This document shows positions 45,437-55,254 of a DNA stretch of 64,000 nucleotides, in pieces. The position numbers were made by a program, and so were the translations under genes. The stretch's first letter is position 1; each line of letters begins with the position of its first letter. The notes beneath the pieces are model-generated. The model made no database searches and was not told the origin of the DNA. It saw only the letters and a program-made list of their open reading frames with translations. This stretch comes from Nostoc sp. KVJ3 (GTDB taxonomy: Bacteria; Cyanobacteriota; Cyanobacteriia; Cyanobacteriales; Nostocaceae), in the NCBI RefSeq assembly GCF_026127265.1, contig NZ_WWFG01000003.1, positions 372,001 to 436,000 of the forward strand, given 5' to 3'.

Positions 45437-45643
45437 TTGCCACTAGAATTCCTCAAAAATATCAGCAGAATCGGGCTAGCATTTAATAATGATAATCGGA
45501 GGATTGAAGTAGATAAAATCTCCAATTCACTGATGGATTTTCAAGGAAAAAATCCACGATTATATCAATTCGTATGCGAACACAAACGAGATTTTAGTTT
45601 GGCAGATACAGTACTCTCACTTGCCCAAAGTTGGAAGTTTTAA
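45437..45643 (+). other. Short open frame of uncertain status
   Basis: A 68-codon frame with a TTG start reads LAFNNDNRRIEVDKISNSLM and DFSLADTVLSLAQSWKF. The composition is protein-like, but there is no recognisable domain or ribosome binding site. It may be a gene remnant. Confidence 0.25.
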
Positions 45644-45695
45644 AACCAGACGAATAGCTCAAGCGCAAGACTCTAATAACTTTCCAAACATTCTT

Positions 45696-46727
45696 TTACG
45701 GGTGGTTTGGTGCAGGAATTTTCCACTCTGTAATTCCGTCCTCTGTTGCACTAAACAAAGTCTTACCATCCCTACTAAATACCATTGCTCCCGACCAGTT
45801 GCTTACATCGGGCAGAGTTGCTTCCATATTTCCTGTTACCAGATTCCAAACCCGATATGGTTTATATCCTCCACCAGCAATTAAAGATTGCCCATCAGGA
45901 CTAAAGGCGATGGTGATCTGCGGAAAATAGAAGCCCCCAAAATCCTGCAACAATTTTTCTGTTGTCAGGTTCCACACTTTTACCTGCTTGGCACTACCAC
46001 TAGCGAGCAACTGACCGTCACGACTAATTGCTAAAGCAGATACTGCACCATAATGTCCAGTCAAAGTGGTGCGCTTTCGTCCAGTTCCCAGATCCCATAC
46101 AGTGATGTGATTGCTCGAATCGCCACTAACCAAAGTCTTGCCATCTGGAGTCAGCGCCAAAGTTATTACAGCATCCGGTGTTTGTGCCAATGTGCTTGTT
46201 AATTGTCCAGTCGCCAAATTCCATATCTTAATGGTATTGTCGGAACTGGCACTCACAATTGTTTGCTGATTGGGTGTGATCACCAGTGCATTTACAACTT
46301 CAGAATGCCCTTTGAGCGTAAATTTGAGTTTTCCCGTCGCTAAATTCCAGACCTTAATGGTCTTGCCTAAACTCCCACTTACCAAAGTCTGACCATCAGC
46401 AGAAAGCGCAAGGTCATAAATATCATTCGCGTCTCCTTTGAGGGTTAATTGCGGCTGCTGACTTGGCAAATGCCAGACGCTAAAGCTTTTGCCACCGCCC
46501 CCCACTAAGGTGTGACCATCAGAAGAAAGGGCGATCGCTTCTGCTACTCCACTTAACTTTCGCACTACTGTCAAATCGCAATACTGGGAATGAGGCTGCG
46601 ACAACTTGCAGATATTCGTTGCTCGGTAAATGCTCCAGAAATATGCTCCAACTTGTATCAAAAAAATTATAATCGCTACACCACGCAGCAACCATATCTG
46701 TTTTTTGCTCAACCAGTTGTCTAACAT
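45696..46727 (-). CDS. Membrane-anchored WD40 repeat protein
   Basis: After one N-terminal helix (LLRGVAIIIFLIQVGAYFW, residues about 13-31) and a short cysteine-containing linker come seven WD40 repeats, each with a pattern such as ALSADGQTLVSGSLGKTIKV and WNLATGKLKFTLKGH, forming one beta-propeller on the outer side. Such proteins serve as interaction platforms, and cyanobacteria have many. The start at 46727 (MLDNWLSKK) is preferred over an ATG 14 codons upstream because AAGAG precedes it. Partner unknown. Confidence 0.8.
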   Translation of the reverse strand: MLDNWLSKKQIWLLRGVAIIIFLIQVGAYFWSIYRATNICKLSQPHSQYCDLTVVRKLSGVAEAIALSSDGHTLVGGGGKSFSVWHLPSQQPQLTLKGDANDIYDLALSADGQTLVSGSLGKTIKVWNLATGKLKFTLKGHSEVVNALVITPNQQTIVSASSDNTIKIWNLATGQLTSTLAQTPDAVITLALTPDGKTLVSGDSSNHITVWDLGTGRKRTTLTGHYGAVSALAISRDGQLLASGSAKQVKVWNLTTEKLLQDFGGFYFPQITIAFSPDGQSLIAGGGYKPYRVWNLVTGNMEATLPDVSNWSGAMVFSRDGKTLFSATEDGITEWKIPAPNHP

Positions 46728-47188
46728 CAGCTCTTTTCTCTTTTCGGTAGGTAGTTGAATTGATCGCAAACAGGTTATGGGGTATAGGGTGTGGGATGTA
46801 GCGAAAGACTCTTCAAGTCACAAGCTGCATTAGTTGCTGCTGTATCTTCCCCACGGGATCTGTGCGATTTTGTCAGATCCGCTAAACAACGTGCGATCGC
46901 TTCCAAAATTTTTTCGCACAGTCCGATCAGTATCAACGCTAATAATCTCACTTTCATAATGCTCTTTCTCTATCTGACATCACCTATTACCAGGGTTTTG
47001 ATGCTTCTGAGTTTGAGCGTAGAAACAAATTTACTTGTTTATGCAAAATATTTAATCTGATTTTGACTAGGGAGAGTTGACGTTTAAAAGGAAGTAACAG
47101 AGCATTCAGGCTGATTCAGGATTTTTCTAGAACCAATTACTGTTCAAGAGAAATATTGTCCGAGTAGATATGCCATCTACTATAATAC
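46728..47188. other. Intergenic region with an insertion-sequence end
   Basis: Apart from the ISKra4-like terminal remnant at 46855-46900, no gene or clear signal was seen. Confidence 0.45.
46855..46900. mobile_element. Diverged ISKra4-like terminal repeat, solitary
   Basis: GGGATCTGTGCGATTTTGTC then GTGCGATCGC keeps the spacing and most bases of the ISKra4-like end (GGGAGCAATGCGATTTTGTT ... GTGCGATCGC). No transposase or partner end was found, so it is a relic or part of a non-autonomous element. Confidence 0.5.
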
Positions 47189-49594
47189 TTATGCTGCTTT
47201 TGCAAAAGATTTACCCAGTTCAAACATACTGAACAGCCAGTGATGCCATTCTTTATAAGTGATAAATACTTTTAAAACTGATTCCAAATCAACATCCAAA
47301 TCCCTATTTTGAATGTCAATAATTGTCTGATAGGTCAAATCCAAAGCAATTCTATCGTCCTTGGCGAACGGCTTAAACTTTCCATTCAGGGAATTATTCA
47401 GTTGAGTTATTCTCTCTCTTCCTACTTTCCCCTTGACTTCAGTTAATCGCTCATCTCGAAATAAACCAAAACGGTCATGAGGATGCAGGCTTACTAGCTC
47501 ATTGAAATTAGTGATTCGGCTAGTAAAAGATGAAGTACTTGGGTCAACTTGCAGAAACCCCATTACATAATTTTTATTACCAGTCTCAACCACAAGATGT
47601 TCTGGTAAAACTCGCTTTCCCAAACGATATTGAGTTAGTCTAATTGGCTTTATATGGTTAAAAGCTTCAGCAATAGTTTTTAGTTTACCCATGTCATCAT
47701 AATCAGAAATGATCGGAAGGTTACTATACTGCTGCTCAAGTTCAGCCTTCTTTCGAGTTAAATACTCAATAATGTTATCTGAGGTATGTAGTTGAAGCTT
47801 AGGAGGTTCAGGAAGAAACTGCTGACGCAATTTTGTTAAATCAACTGACGGCCCTTGTTCCTGTATCGCTTGAACCAAATCTAGAAATGCTTCGGTTAGT
47901 TTTTGCTGTTGTTGCTGTACAATTCTCAGCTGTTGCTCTAGTTGTTCTTTACTATCAAGCTTATGCAGGTTTTCTTTGACAGATGCTAGAGGAATTTGAC
48001 GAACCCTGTAGTTATAATAGTCTGCTGCTCGGTTTAATACCCCTCGAATTGGCTTTTGTCCAAGAATATCTTCCAAATCTTCAGAGCTAAATAATAGTTC
48101 TAGAGGAATATCAAGTGCCTGAAGCTTCACCCGCAAAATCGCTTCAAGTTCTGTTTCATCTGGCTGACGTAAATAAATCTGGTACTGGGAGACTCTACCA
48201 ATAATTGAGTTATCAAAGCTAGCTTGAAACTGTTCCCATCGATCTGGAAACATATTGAGAATAATTAAACTATTAGGAACGTGAGTAAAAATTTCCTTGA
48301 TAGCTTCCCCAAAATTCAGTAAGATTTCTCGGTTATGTGAAAGCCCCAATCCTTCTAGCTGATCGAAGACGATAATTAAGGGTTCATCCAAGATAGATAG
48401 TTTAGCCAAAACTGAAATTGCTTCCAAAGAAAAGGCTTCTTGGCTGAGGTCTTCTCCCCAATTTGGCAAACCAACTAATTCTGCCTCTTCTTTAGATAAG
48501 ATGTTAGCAGCTAACCAACGGGTAGTAATATCTTTGCGTCGTGGGTCAGTATAACTACAATACTTAACAATTCCCTTGAGAATAGCAAGAGCAAAACCTC
48601 CAGAAGAATAATGACCCGCCCACCACTCGTTGATTCGTTTTTCAATGTGTTGCCAGTAATCTCGTCTGCGCCCAGTTCCTTCTGCTCCAAGCGCATCTAA
48701 ATTTTTATCTTGTAGAGCTTTAATAATTTCTTGGTCTTTCTGAGATGTAACTCGGAAACCGAGAATTTTATAAAAGCTATTGATAATCAGGTAGTCCAAT
48801 TGAGTAGCAGAACCAACCGACTGTACTAGGGATTCCAAAATGCGGCTGTAGATGTGATGCAGCACTGCTTTGGGATGGTTCGGTTGGCGGATAAATAATA
48901 GTCGATTATTGGCTAGTCGCTCATTGGCTAGTCTCATCATCAAGTGGGTTTTACCAGTCCCTGGCTCTCCAATAACTACGACTCCTTTACTCTGGCGGTT
49001 GGAATCTAGTTTGATGTCAGCCAAAATTGACTCAAGAGTAAGATATTCTTGGCGGTAAGTGGCAAAATAATCAGGGTGAGTCTGAAACGGAGTATCAACC
49101 CGACTAGCACTAAATGGATTGGGCTTTTGTTTTAATTGCTCAATCATCATCTGACGATAAAGCTGGTAAGTAAACTGGGCATCATATCGAGCAGCATGAG
49201 CCATATCTCGAATAAAGTAGCGGTTATTTACCTGCAAATTAAAATGCTTACTCAGATGTTCTAGGGAATGGCTTTCTAGCTCTGACCAAACACTTTTTGC
49301 TTTTTCCCAAGTACACTCGAATTCTAGTTTGGGGCAAAAAAGACCAACTCGGCGAAAACTGGACTGAAGTATCTCAATATCATGCAAGGCATAGTGGCAG
49401 ACTATTTTCTTCCCTTGGACAAGGGACAGAAACTCTGTAAGCAGAGTTTTGAGACTTTTAAGGTTAGGCAGATTCTTGTTGTGATTGGGATAATCACTAG
49501 AAAACCCTTCATAGATCAACCGTCCTTGACTATCCACTATCGCCAATTCACTTAATTCCGGTTTCCCCTCAGTGTCTAAAACTACAAAGTCCAT
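47189..49594 (-). CDS. DEDDh exonuclease-P-loop ATPase fusion protein
   Basis: The first 170 residues are a DnaQ-like 3'-5' exonuclease: DTE at residues 7-9, CHYALHD with Asp72, and HAARYDAQ giving the last His and Asp of a DEDDh site. From about residue 205 follows a P-loop ATPase with Walker A GEPGTGKTH and Walker B LIIVFDQLEGLG, then a long helical C-terminal part with a coiled-coil, Gln-rich stretch (about 580-620). The 801-residue fusion is unusual. It is transcribed away from a NucS-like nuclease gene and a DISARM-like locus, which suggests a nucleic-acid-directed defence role. That role is inference. Confidence 0.8.
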   Translation of the reverse strand: MDFVVLDTEGKPELSELAIVDSQGRLIYEGFSSDYPNHNKNLPNLKSLKTLLTEFLSLVQGKKIVCHYALHDIEILQSSFRRVGLFCPKLEFECTWEKAKSVWSELESHSLEHLSKHFNLQVNNRYFIRDMAHAARYDAQFTYQLYRQMMIEQLKQKPNPFSASRVDTPFQTHPDYFATYRQEYLTLESILADIKLDSNRQSKGVVVIGEPGTGKTHLMMRLANERLANNRLLFIRQPNHPKAVLHHIYSRILESLVQSVGSATQLDYLIINSFYKILGFRVTSQKDQEIIKALQDKNLDALGAEGTGRRRDYWQHIEKRINEWWAGHYSSGGFALAILKGIVKYCSYTDPRRKDITTRWLAANILSKEEAELVGLPNWGEDLSQEAFSLEAISVLAKLSILDEPLIIVFDQLEGLGLSHNREILLNFGEAIKEIFTHVPNSLIILNMFPDRWEQFQASFDNSIIGRVSQYQIYLRQPDETELEAILRVKLQALDIPLELLFSSEDLEDILGQKPIRGVLNRAADYYNYRVRQIPLASVKENLHKLDSKEQLEQQLRIVQQQQQKLTEAFLDLVQAIQEQGPSVDLTKLRQQFLPEPPKLQLHTSDNIIEYLTRKKAELEQQYSNLPIISDYDDMGKLKTIAEAFNHIKPIRLTQYRLGKRVLPEHLVVETGNKNYVMGFLQVDPSTSSFTSRITNFNELVSLHPHDRFGLFRDERLTEVKGKVGRERITQLNNSLNGKFKPFAKDDRIALDLTYQTIIDIQNRDLDVDLESVLKVFITYKEWHHWLFSMFELGKSFAKAA

Positions 49595-49833
49595 ATAACC
49601 CTGACTACGAGTAAGCTATAGCAAAATTAACACAGGTATTTTAAAAGGGGTATAATTTGTATCACTTAAATAAGTAAGATAAGAAAATATCAGTAGATAA
49701 CCTGACAAGTATCAATGTCTTTCAATGGTCGCAGTCAGTATTGATGCGATGAAAATTTTCCACAGCGATCGCAATCTTACTTTGCTCAAGGTAAGCTAAG
49801 TGTAATTTGATTTTTTAACGTTGACCCAAAAGT

Positions 49834-50850
49834 ATGCTGGCTGGTGCTGCTTTAAGAAAAACAGGTGAGGGTTGGGAGTTTGCGTCCGAAGCTGCCTTAG
49901 AAGATTTTATTTGGGAGAATCTACAGCAATTATTAAGTTTGACACCTCTCAAACGGCAGTATGCGGCTAAGGGCGAATTCTGCGATATCTTAGCTTTGAA
50001 CGAAAGCAAACAGTTAGTTATTTTAGAACTAAAAAATGCTGAAGATAGATATGTTATCCAGCAGCTAACCCGTTATTATGATAATTTGCTAGATGAGCGA
50101 CCTTTTTGTGAACAAATAGACTATCACCAACCAGTTAAACTGATAGCTGCCGCACCTTCATTCCACAGACATAATCTGATTGATTGCAAGTATAATCTGC
50201 TCAAAATTGATTTATTGCAGATTCAAGTATTCAAAGACAATCAACAGTTCCAGTTGTGTTTGCAAGACATCAGCACTAATCAAACTTGGTCAATTCCTAT
50301 TTCCTATCAAGAGCTAAATTTCAGTAGTACAAAACATGGCATTTCAGAAACACCACAATTACTTTTAGATTGGCTAGGTGCTTGTTCAGCAGAGGAACAG
50401 CAAGGAATTCTTAAGCTTCGAGAGAAAATTTTGAGCTTTGATGAGCGAATCAAGGAACAAATTGAGAGTAGAAATACTATCAGGTATGGCAAGGGTAAAT
50501 CGAAACCTGTGGCTGAATTTTGCTATCAAAGGACATCTCATAAACCAGTTGTATTTTTCTGGTTGCCAACTCCTAACTCACGGCAAAAAGAAGTAATTGG
50601 TCGGTTACGGCTATGGCTAGAAGGTGAAATAGTTACTCATCTAGGTCATATACCAGAAGGTTTTGGGCGAATGAAACTTCAATCCGAATGGGATGCCATA
50701 CCACGAGAAAAACGTCCTAGAAATTTATATTGGAGTCTTTCTCATAAATCATTTATGCCCGTCCCAATTTCCCAAGGTTACAACGATGTTTCTAACTCTT
50801 TAGAATCACTAGCAGATTTAGCACTAACCAAATGGCTTACTAGAATTTAG
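49834..50850 (+). CDS. NucS-like PD-(D/E)XK nuclease-domain protein
   Basis: The N-terminal 110 residues match the NucS/DUF91 nuclease fold: ASEAALEDFIWENLQQLLSL, then GEFCDILALNESKQLVILEL with the catalytic Asp and the E-x-K of ELKN, and VIQQLTRYYDNL. The C-terminal 200 residues contain GKGKSKPVAEFCYQRTSHKP and are not recognised; they may bind DNA or a partner. The predicted activity is DNA cleavage. It is divergent from the exonuclease-ATPase gene, sharing a 240-bp region, and is followed by a methyltransferase gene, in a probable defence island. Confidence 0.7.
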   Translation: MLAGAALRKTGEGWEFASEAALEDFIWENLQQLLSLTPLKRQYAAKGEFCDILALNESKQLVILELKNAEDRYVIQQLTRYYDNLLDERPFCEQIDYHQPVKLIAAAPSFHRHNLIDCKYNLLKIDLLQIQVFKDNQQFQLCLQDISTNQTWSIPISYQELNFSSTKHGISETPQLLLDWLGACSAEEQQGILKLREKILSFDERIKEQIESRNTIRYGKGKSKPVAEFCYQRTSHKPVVFFWLPTPNSRQKEVIGRLRLWLEGEIVTHLGHIPEGFGRMKLQSEWDAIPREKRPRNLYWSLSHKSFMPVPISQGYNDVSNSLESLADLALTKWLTRI

Positions 50851-51009
50851 TTAATTTACAAATCAATATGAGCATGATTTCAATACTTACTAATCAATGA
50901 TTATTATATTTTTAATAATCAGCACTCTATTTTTACAACTAATACTAGATCACACATAAACAAAGGTGAGACAATTGGACTGCAACGATAACTGCTAAAA
51001 CCCAAAGTA

Positions 51010-51861
51010 ATGAATGATGTGCCTAAAATTAAAGATGAAGTTTGCCGCACTGCACTGATAATGGCAACTAAACGTGCAATAGAAGCTGACAGACCAGACC
51101 ACCTGTTTGATGATCCATTAGCCACACAGTTAGCTGGAGAGACAGGGCAAGCTTGGCGGGAGAAATGGGAACAGGAGGATAGCGATAATCTCCTTGGTAG
51201 TGCGCTTCGGATTCAGTTTGTTGCAGTCCGTACCCGCTTCTTTGATGACTTCATCTTGTCTGTGTTGCCCGAAGCTAAACAGTTAGTCTTTCTAGGAGTC
51301 GGGTTAGACACAAGAGCATTTCGTCTATCCTTCCCACCACAGGCTCGTTTGTACGAATTAGATTTGCCAGAATTAATCCAGTACAGAGAAGCAATCCTAC
51401 AAGATAAACCTGCCAAGTGTCATCGTCAGGCGATCGCTGCTGATCTAACGCAACCTTGGTCACATCTGCTTTTACAACAGGGCTTTGACATCAACATACC
51501 CACACTTTGGCTAATGGAAGGGCTGTTGATGTACTTGAATGAAGCAGAAGTTAATGAGTTACTCAAAACAATTAACCAGTTGAGTACAAATGGCAGTCAC
51601 TTGGGGGCTGATTTGGTCAGTGTCAAGTCATGGCAAGTTGGGGCTAAACATCAGAATGGCTTGATTAGCAAGCACTGGCGTTTCGGTACAGACGAACCAG
51701 AACAGTTGTTTGCTGCTCACAGTTGGAATGCTTCAGTAATTCAACCAGGAGAAATCAGAGCAAATTACGGACGATATGCTGTCGAATTGACCCCACGCGA
51801 AATCAAAGGTATACGGCGTTCTTTTTTGGTTACAGCAAGGAAAGAATCGATAACTTTATAG
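51010..51861 (+). CDS. SAM-dependent methyltransferase, LCM/TIGR00027 type
   Basis: The 283-residue protein shows the leucine carboxyl methyltransferase-like pattern: a substrate-side opening CRTALIMATKRAIEADRPDH and FDDPLATQLAG, the SAM motif VFLGVGLDTRAFRL, ELDLPELIQYRE with the acidic residue binding the ribose, and PTLWLMEGLLMYL. Bacterial members methylate carboxyl or hydroxyl groups of small molecules or proteins, and substrates are mostly unknown. It is not a DNA methyltransferase by motif. Its place between nuclease and helicase genes may be chance. Confidence 0.8.
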   Translation: MNDVPKIKDEVCRTALIMATKRAIEADRPDHLFDDPLATQLAGETGQAWREKWEQEDSDNLLGSALRIQFVAVRTRFFDDFILSVLPEAKQLVFLGVGLDTRAFRLSFPPQARLYELDLPELIQYREAILQDKPAKCHRQAIAADLTQPWSHLLLQQGFDINIPTLWLMEGLLMYLNEAEVNELLKTINQLSTNGSHLGADLVSVKSWQVGAKHQNGLISKHWRFGTDEPEQLFAAHSWNASVIQPGEIRANYGRYAVELTPREIKGIRRSFLVTARKESITL

Positions 51862-51901
51862 CTTTTGGTATGCTTGCCCCCCTACTGCCCATCACCAGCC
51901 C

Positions 51902-52156
51902 TCACGCGACCCCAACAGTTTCGTTAAAAGACCGCACTATCGAAACAATCCCGTCAGCATCACCTGTTACGAATTTTAAGTTTTCCCGTAGCAGAGGCTT
52001 TTCTAACAACTTGCTGGTAAACCGAATCTTTGCACAAGGCTTAACACCAATACGGCTGGTATCAATCCAGTAGCCAATTTCAGGCGGACTAGTGATAATC
52101 TTGGGAGGTTCAATAATCTCTGCGATCGCTGTCGGCAGGCGGTTACGCTTGGTCAA
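51902..52156 (-). other. Doubtful open frame on the reverse strand
   Basis: An 84-codon frame reads RLPTAIAEIIEPPKIITSPP, then GYWIDTSRIGVKPCAKIRFT. It could be a fragment of a decayed gene. No domain or ribosome binding site is recognised. It lies in the 480-bp gap before the helicase gene, which otherwise shows nothing. Confidence 0.25.
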
Positions 52157-52344
52157 AAGCAGAAATTTTATAAAAAATGACTGAATTAAGTAATCTTACT
52201 ACTTACATTGTACTTAAGCTTACTTTAAAACAGAAAAGACTTGTGAGCATACTACTTGCTTGCTCATAAGTATTAATTCAGTAATTACTACTATTTTTAC
52301 TAATTAATCTGCTGCCAAATTTTCAATACTAATATAGGCTAACA

Positions 52345-55230
52345 ATGGCACAAACTATGAACCATTCACCTGGTTCAATAGTCACCTGTCGCAGTCGGCA
52401 ATGGGTGATACTACCTTCAGAAAATCAAGATGTTATTCGTCTACGACCCCTTTCAGGCAATGAGGATGAAATTGCTGGTATCTACCACAAGCTTTTAGAA
52501 GAAGAGCTAGAGAAGATTGAATCAGCTACATTTCCTCTACCTCAAGCTACTAGCGTACAAGATCATGCAGCCGCACTTTTGCTTATGGATGCTGCACGTC
52601 TTTTACTCCGTAGCGGTGCAGGGCCTTTTCGCTGTTTAGGACGGTTGTCATTGCGTCCTCGTCCTTACCAGTTAGTTCCTTTATTGATGGCACTAAAGTT
52701 AGAGACGGTAAAACTGCTTGTAGCTGATGACGTGGGTATTGGTAAGACCATCGAAGCTGGATTAATAGCTCGTGAATTGCTAGACCGAGGTGAAGTTAAG
52801 GGAATTGCAGTACTGTGTCCACCACATTTATGCGATCAGTGGCAGCAGGAATTAAGTGAAAAGTTTCATATTGATGCGGTGGTAGTACGTTCTGGCACAG
52901 CTTCCAAATTAGAGCGAAACATACCTAATAATGACAGTGTTTTTAGCTATTATCGTCACCTGATTGTTAGCTTGGACTATGCCAAAGCAGAACGTCGTCG
53001 CGCTAGTTTTATAACTCATTGCCCTGACTTAGTGATTGTGGATGAAGCACATACTTGCGCCCGTCCAAATAAAACTACTACATCTCAGCAGCAGCGACAC
53101 CAGCTGATTACAGAAATTGCTCAAAAACAAGAACAACATTTACTGTTACTTACAGCTACTCCTCACAGTGGGATTGAAGAATCTTTTCTCTCACTTTTAG
53201 GTTTGTTGAAGCCGGAGTTTGAGCATTTCAATCTCAATAGCTTAACTGACAAACAACGTGACCACTTAGCCAATCATTTTGTTCAGCGTAGACGGGCAGA
53301 TGTCAAGCTTTGGCTAGGGAATGAAACTCCTTTTCCTGAACGAGAGTCAAGCGAGGAATCATATAAGTTATCGAAAGAGTACAAAGAACTATTTGATGAA
53401 GTCTATGATTTTGCCCGTGGTCTAGTGAAAACGACTACGGCGGACATGAGTCATGCTCAACGTCGGGGAAGATACTGGTCGGCTTTGGCTTTGATTCGTT
53501 GTGTCATGTCTTCACCTGCGGCTGCGATCGCTACATTAAATCGCCAAGTTAGTAAATCAGGTGATCGCTTATTGGCTGATTTAGACGAAGATTTGATGAG
53601 TTCTTATGTTCATGATCCCACAGAACAGGAACAAGCCGTTGATGCTTCGCCAACTTTGGTCATAGAACAGGGACAGCAGAGTTACAAAGACGCAGACAAA
53701 CGTAAACTTAAAGCTTTTGTGCAAGCAGCAGAGAAGTTACAAGGTGGCAAAGACCAAAAGCTGCAATCGTGCATTGCTACGGTAGAATCTTTCCTCAAAG
53801 ACGAGATGAACCCGATTGTCTGGTGTCGCTATATTGCTACGGCAAATTATGTAGCTGATGCTCTCAAACAGAAATTAGAGAAGAAAGGTAGCCAGATCCG
53901 CGTAATTGCAATTACTGGAGAACTTTCTGAAGATGAGCGGGAAACTCGACTAGAAGAGTTAAAATCTTATCCACAACGAGTGCTAGTTGCTACAGACTGT
54001 TTGAGTGAAGGGGTAAACCTGCAAACGCACTTCAGTGCAGTAATTCACTACGATTTACCCTGGAATCCTAACCGGTTAGAACAACGTGAAGGACGTATTG
54101 ACCGCTACGGCCAAACAGCAACTAAGGTGAAAGCCTGCTTGCTTTATGGTCGAGATAATCCTGTTGATGGTGCAGTTCTGGATGTTCTGATTCGTAAAGC
54201 TGTGCAGATTCACAAGTCTTTAGGAATTACTGTTCCCGTACCAATGGAAAGTACTACTGTAGCGGAAGCAGTATTTAAATCCCTTTTTGAACGTACTACT
54301 GAGGTTATTCAGTTATCGCTGTTTGAGTTTCAAGAAGAATCTGCGGTTGATAAAGTCCATAAGAATTGGGACAAGGCAGTAGAACGCGAAAAAACCAATC
54401 GGACTCGCTTTGCTCAACGTGCCATTAAACCTGAGCAAGTAGAACAGGAATTAATTGACTCTGACCAGATTTTAGGGAATGAGCAGGATGTAGAGCGGTT
54501 TGTCTTGTCGGCCTGCGATCGCATATCTTGTTCTTTAATTAAGAAAAAGCAGGGATGGTTACTTTCCCAACCACCGGATTTTCTCAAGTCAACGTTAGGG
54601 GATAAGTCGCGTTTACTCTCTTTTACCACCCCAGCACCGGAGGGTGTGGAATACGTAGGACGAAATCACCCTTTAGTAGAAGGCTTGGCACGGTACATCT
54701 TAGAAGATGCACTTTCCCATAATATAGAACCAATCGCAGCAAGATGCGGTTTTACTACAACTAATGCGGTACAAAAGCGCACAACTTTGCTGCTAGTAAG
54801 GTTACGGCATTTGTTAGATAGGTCTAAACGTACTACAGAAACGCGAAATACCACATCTCTACTAGCGGAAGAATGCGCGGTTATTGGCTTTACAGGTTCG
54901 CCCTCTAGCCCTAGCTGGTTGACGCAGTTGGAAGCAACATCACTACTGCAACAAGCCAAGCCAGTCAGCGATGTTACTAAAGCTATGAAGCAGATAGAAA
55001 TTGGTGAGTTACTCCAAAGGTTAGAAGAACTCCAGCCAGATTTGGAAAAGTTTGCCAGAGAAAGAGCAGAAGAACTTTTACAAAGCCATAGACGCGTCAG
55101 AGCAATGACCCAAGAAGGTCGAATTCGCGTCACTCCCCAATTGCCGATGGATGTTCTCGGCATTTTCATCCTCCACCCGGACGTAAGTAAAAGGCTGGTA
55201 GTCGTGCAAAGTACTTCTACCTGCCAGTAA
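52345..55230 (+). CDS. drmD: SNF2-like helicase, DrmD-like
   Basis: The 961-residue SF2 ATPase has a Walker A variant ADDVGIGKTIEAGLIARELL (residue 127 onward), LCPPHLCDQWQQELSEKF, DEAH box IVDEAHTCARP (D233), LLLTATPHSG, and in the second RecA domain DLPWNPNRLEQREGRIDRYG. This is the SNF2/RapA group to which DrmD of class 1 DISARM belongs. The C-terminal third is alpha-helical. It is followed after 25 bp by a large adenine methyltransferase and then by a large helicase, the gene order of class 1 DISARM. Its likely job is ATP-driven DNA tracking against phage DNA. Confidence 0.75.
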   Translation: MAQTMNHSPGSIVTCRSRQWVILPSENQDVIRLRPLSGNEDEIAGIYHKLLEEELEKIESATFPLPQATSVQDHAAALLLMDAARLLLRSGAGPFRCLGRLSLRPRPYQLVPLLMALKLETVKLLVADDVGIGKTIEAGLIARELLDRGEVKGIAVLCPPHLCDQWQQELSEKFHIDAVVVRSGTASKLERNIPNNDSVFSYYRHLIVSLDYAKAERRRASFITHCPDLVIVDEAHTCARPNKTTTSQQQRHQLITEIAQKQEQHLLLLTATPHSGIEESFLSLLGLLKPEFEHFNLNSLTDKQRDHLANHFVQRRRADVKLWLGNETPFPERESSEESYKLSKEYKELFDEVYDFARGLVKTTTADMSHAQRRGRYWSALALIRCVMSSPAAAIATLNRQVSKSGDRLLADLDEDLMSSYVHDPTEQEQAVDASPTLVIEQGQQSYKDADKRKLKAFVQAAEKLQGGKDQKLQSCIATVESFLKDEMNPIVWCRYIATANYVADALKQKLEKKGSQIRVIAITGELSEDERETRLEELKSYPQRVLVATDCLSEGVNLQTHFSAVIHYDLPWNPNRLEQREGRIDRYGQTATKVKACLLYGRDNPVDGAVLDVLIRKAVQIHKSLGITVPVPMESTTVAEAVFKSLFERTTEVIQLSLFEFQEESAVDKVHKNWDKAVEREKTNRTRFAQRAIKPEQVEQELIDSDQILGNEQDVERFVLSACDRISCSLIKKKQGWLLSQPPDFLKSTLGDKSRLLSFTTPAPEGVEYVGRNHPLVEGLARYILEDALSHNIEPIAARCGFTTTNAVQKRTTLLLVRLRHLLDRSKRTTETRNTTSLLAEECAVIGFTGSPSSPSWLTQLEATSLLQQAKPVSDVTKAMKQIEIGELLQRLEELQPDLEKFARERAEELLQSHRRVRAMTQEGRIRVTPQLPMDVLGIFILHPDVSKRLVVVQSTSTCQ

Positions 55231-55254
55231 TCTTTTATTTTTAATTCTCCAAAT

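Noticed and set aside
46775..46957. 60-codon reverse frame before the WD40 gene
   Set aside because: It covers the solitary insertion-sequence end and has no other support.
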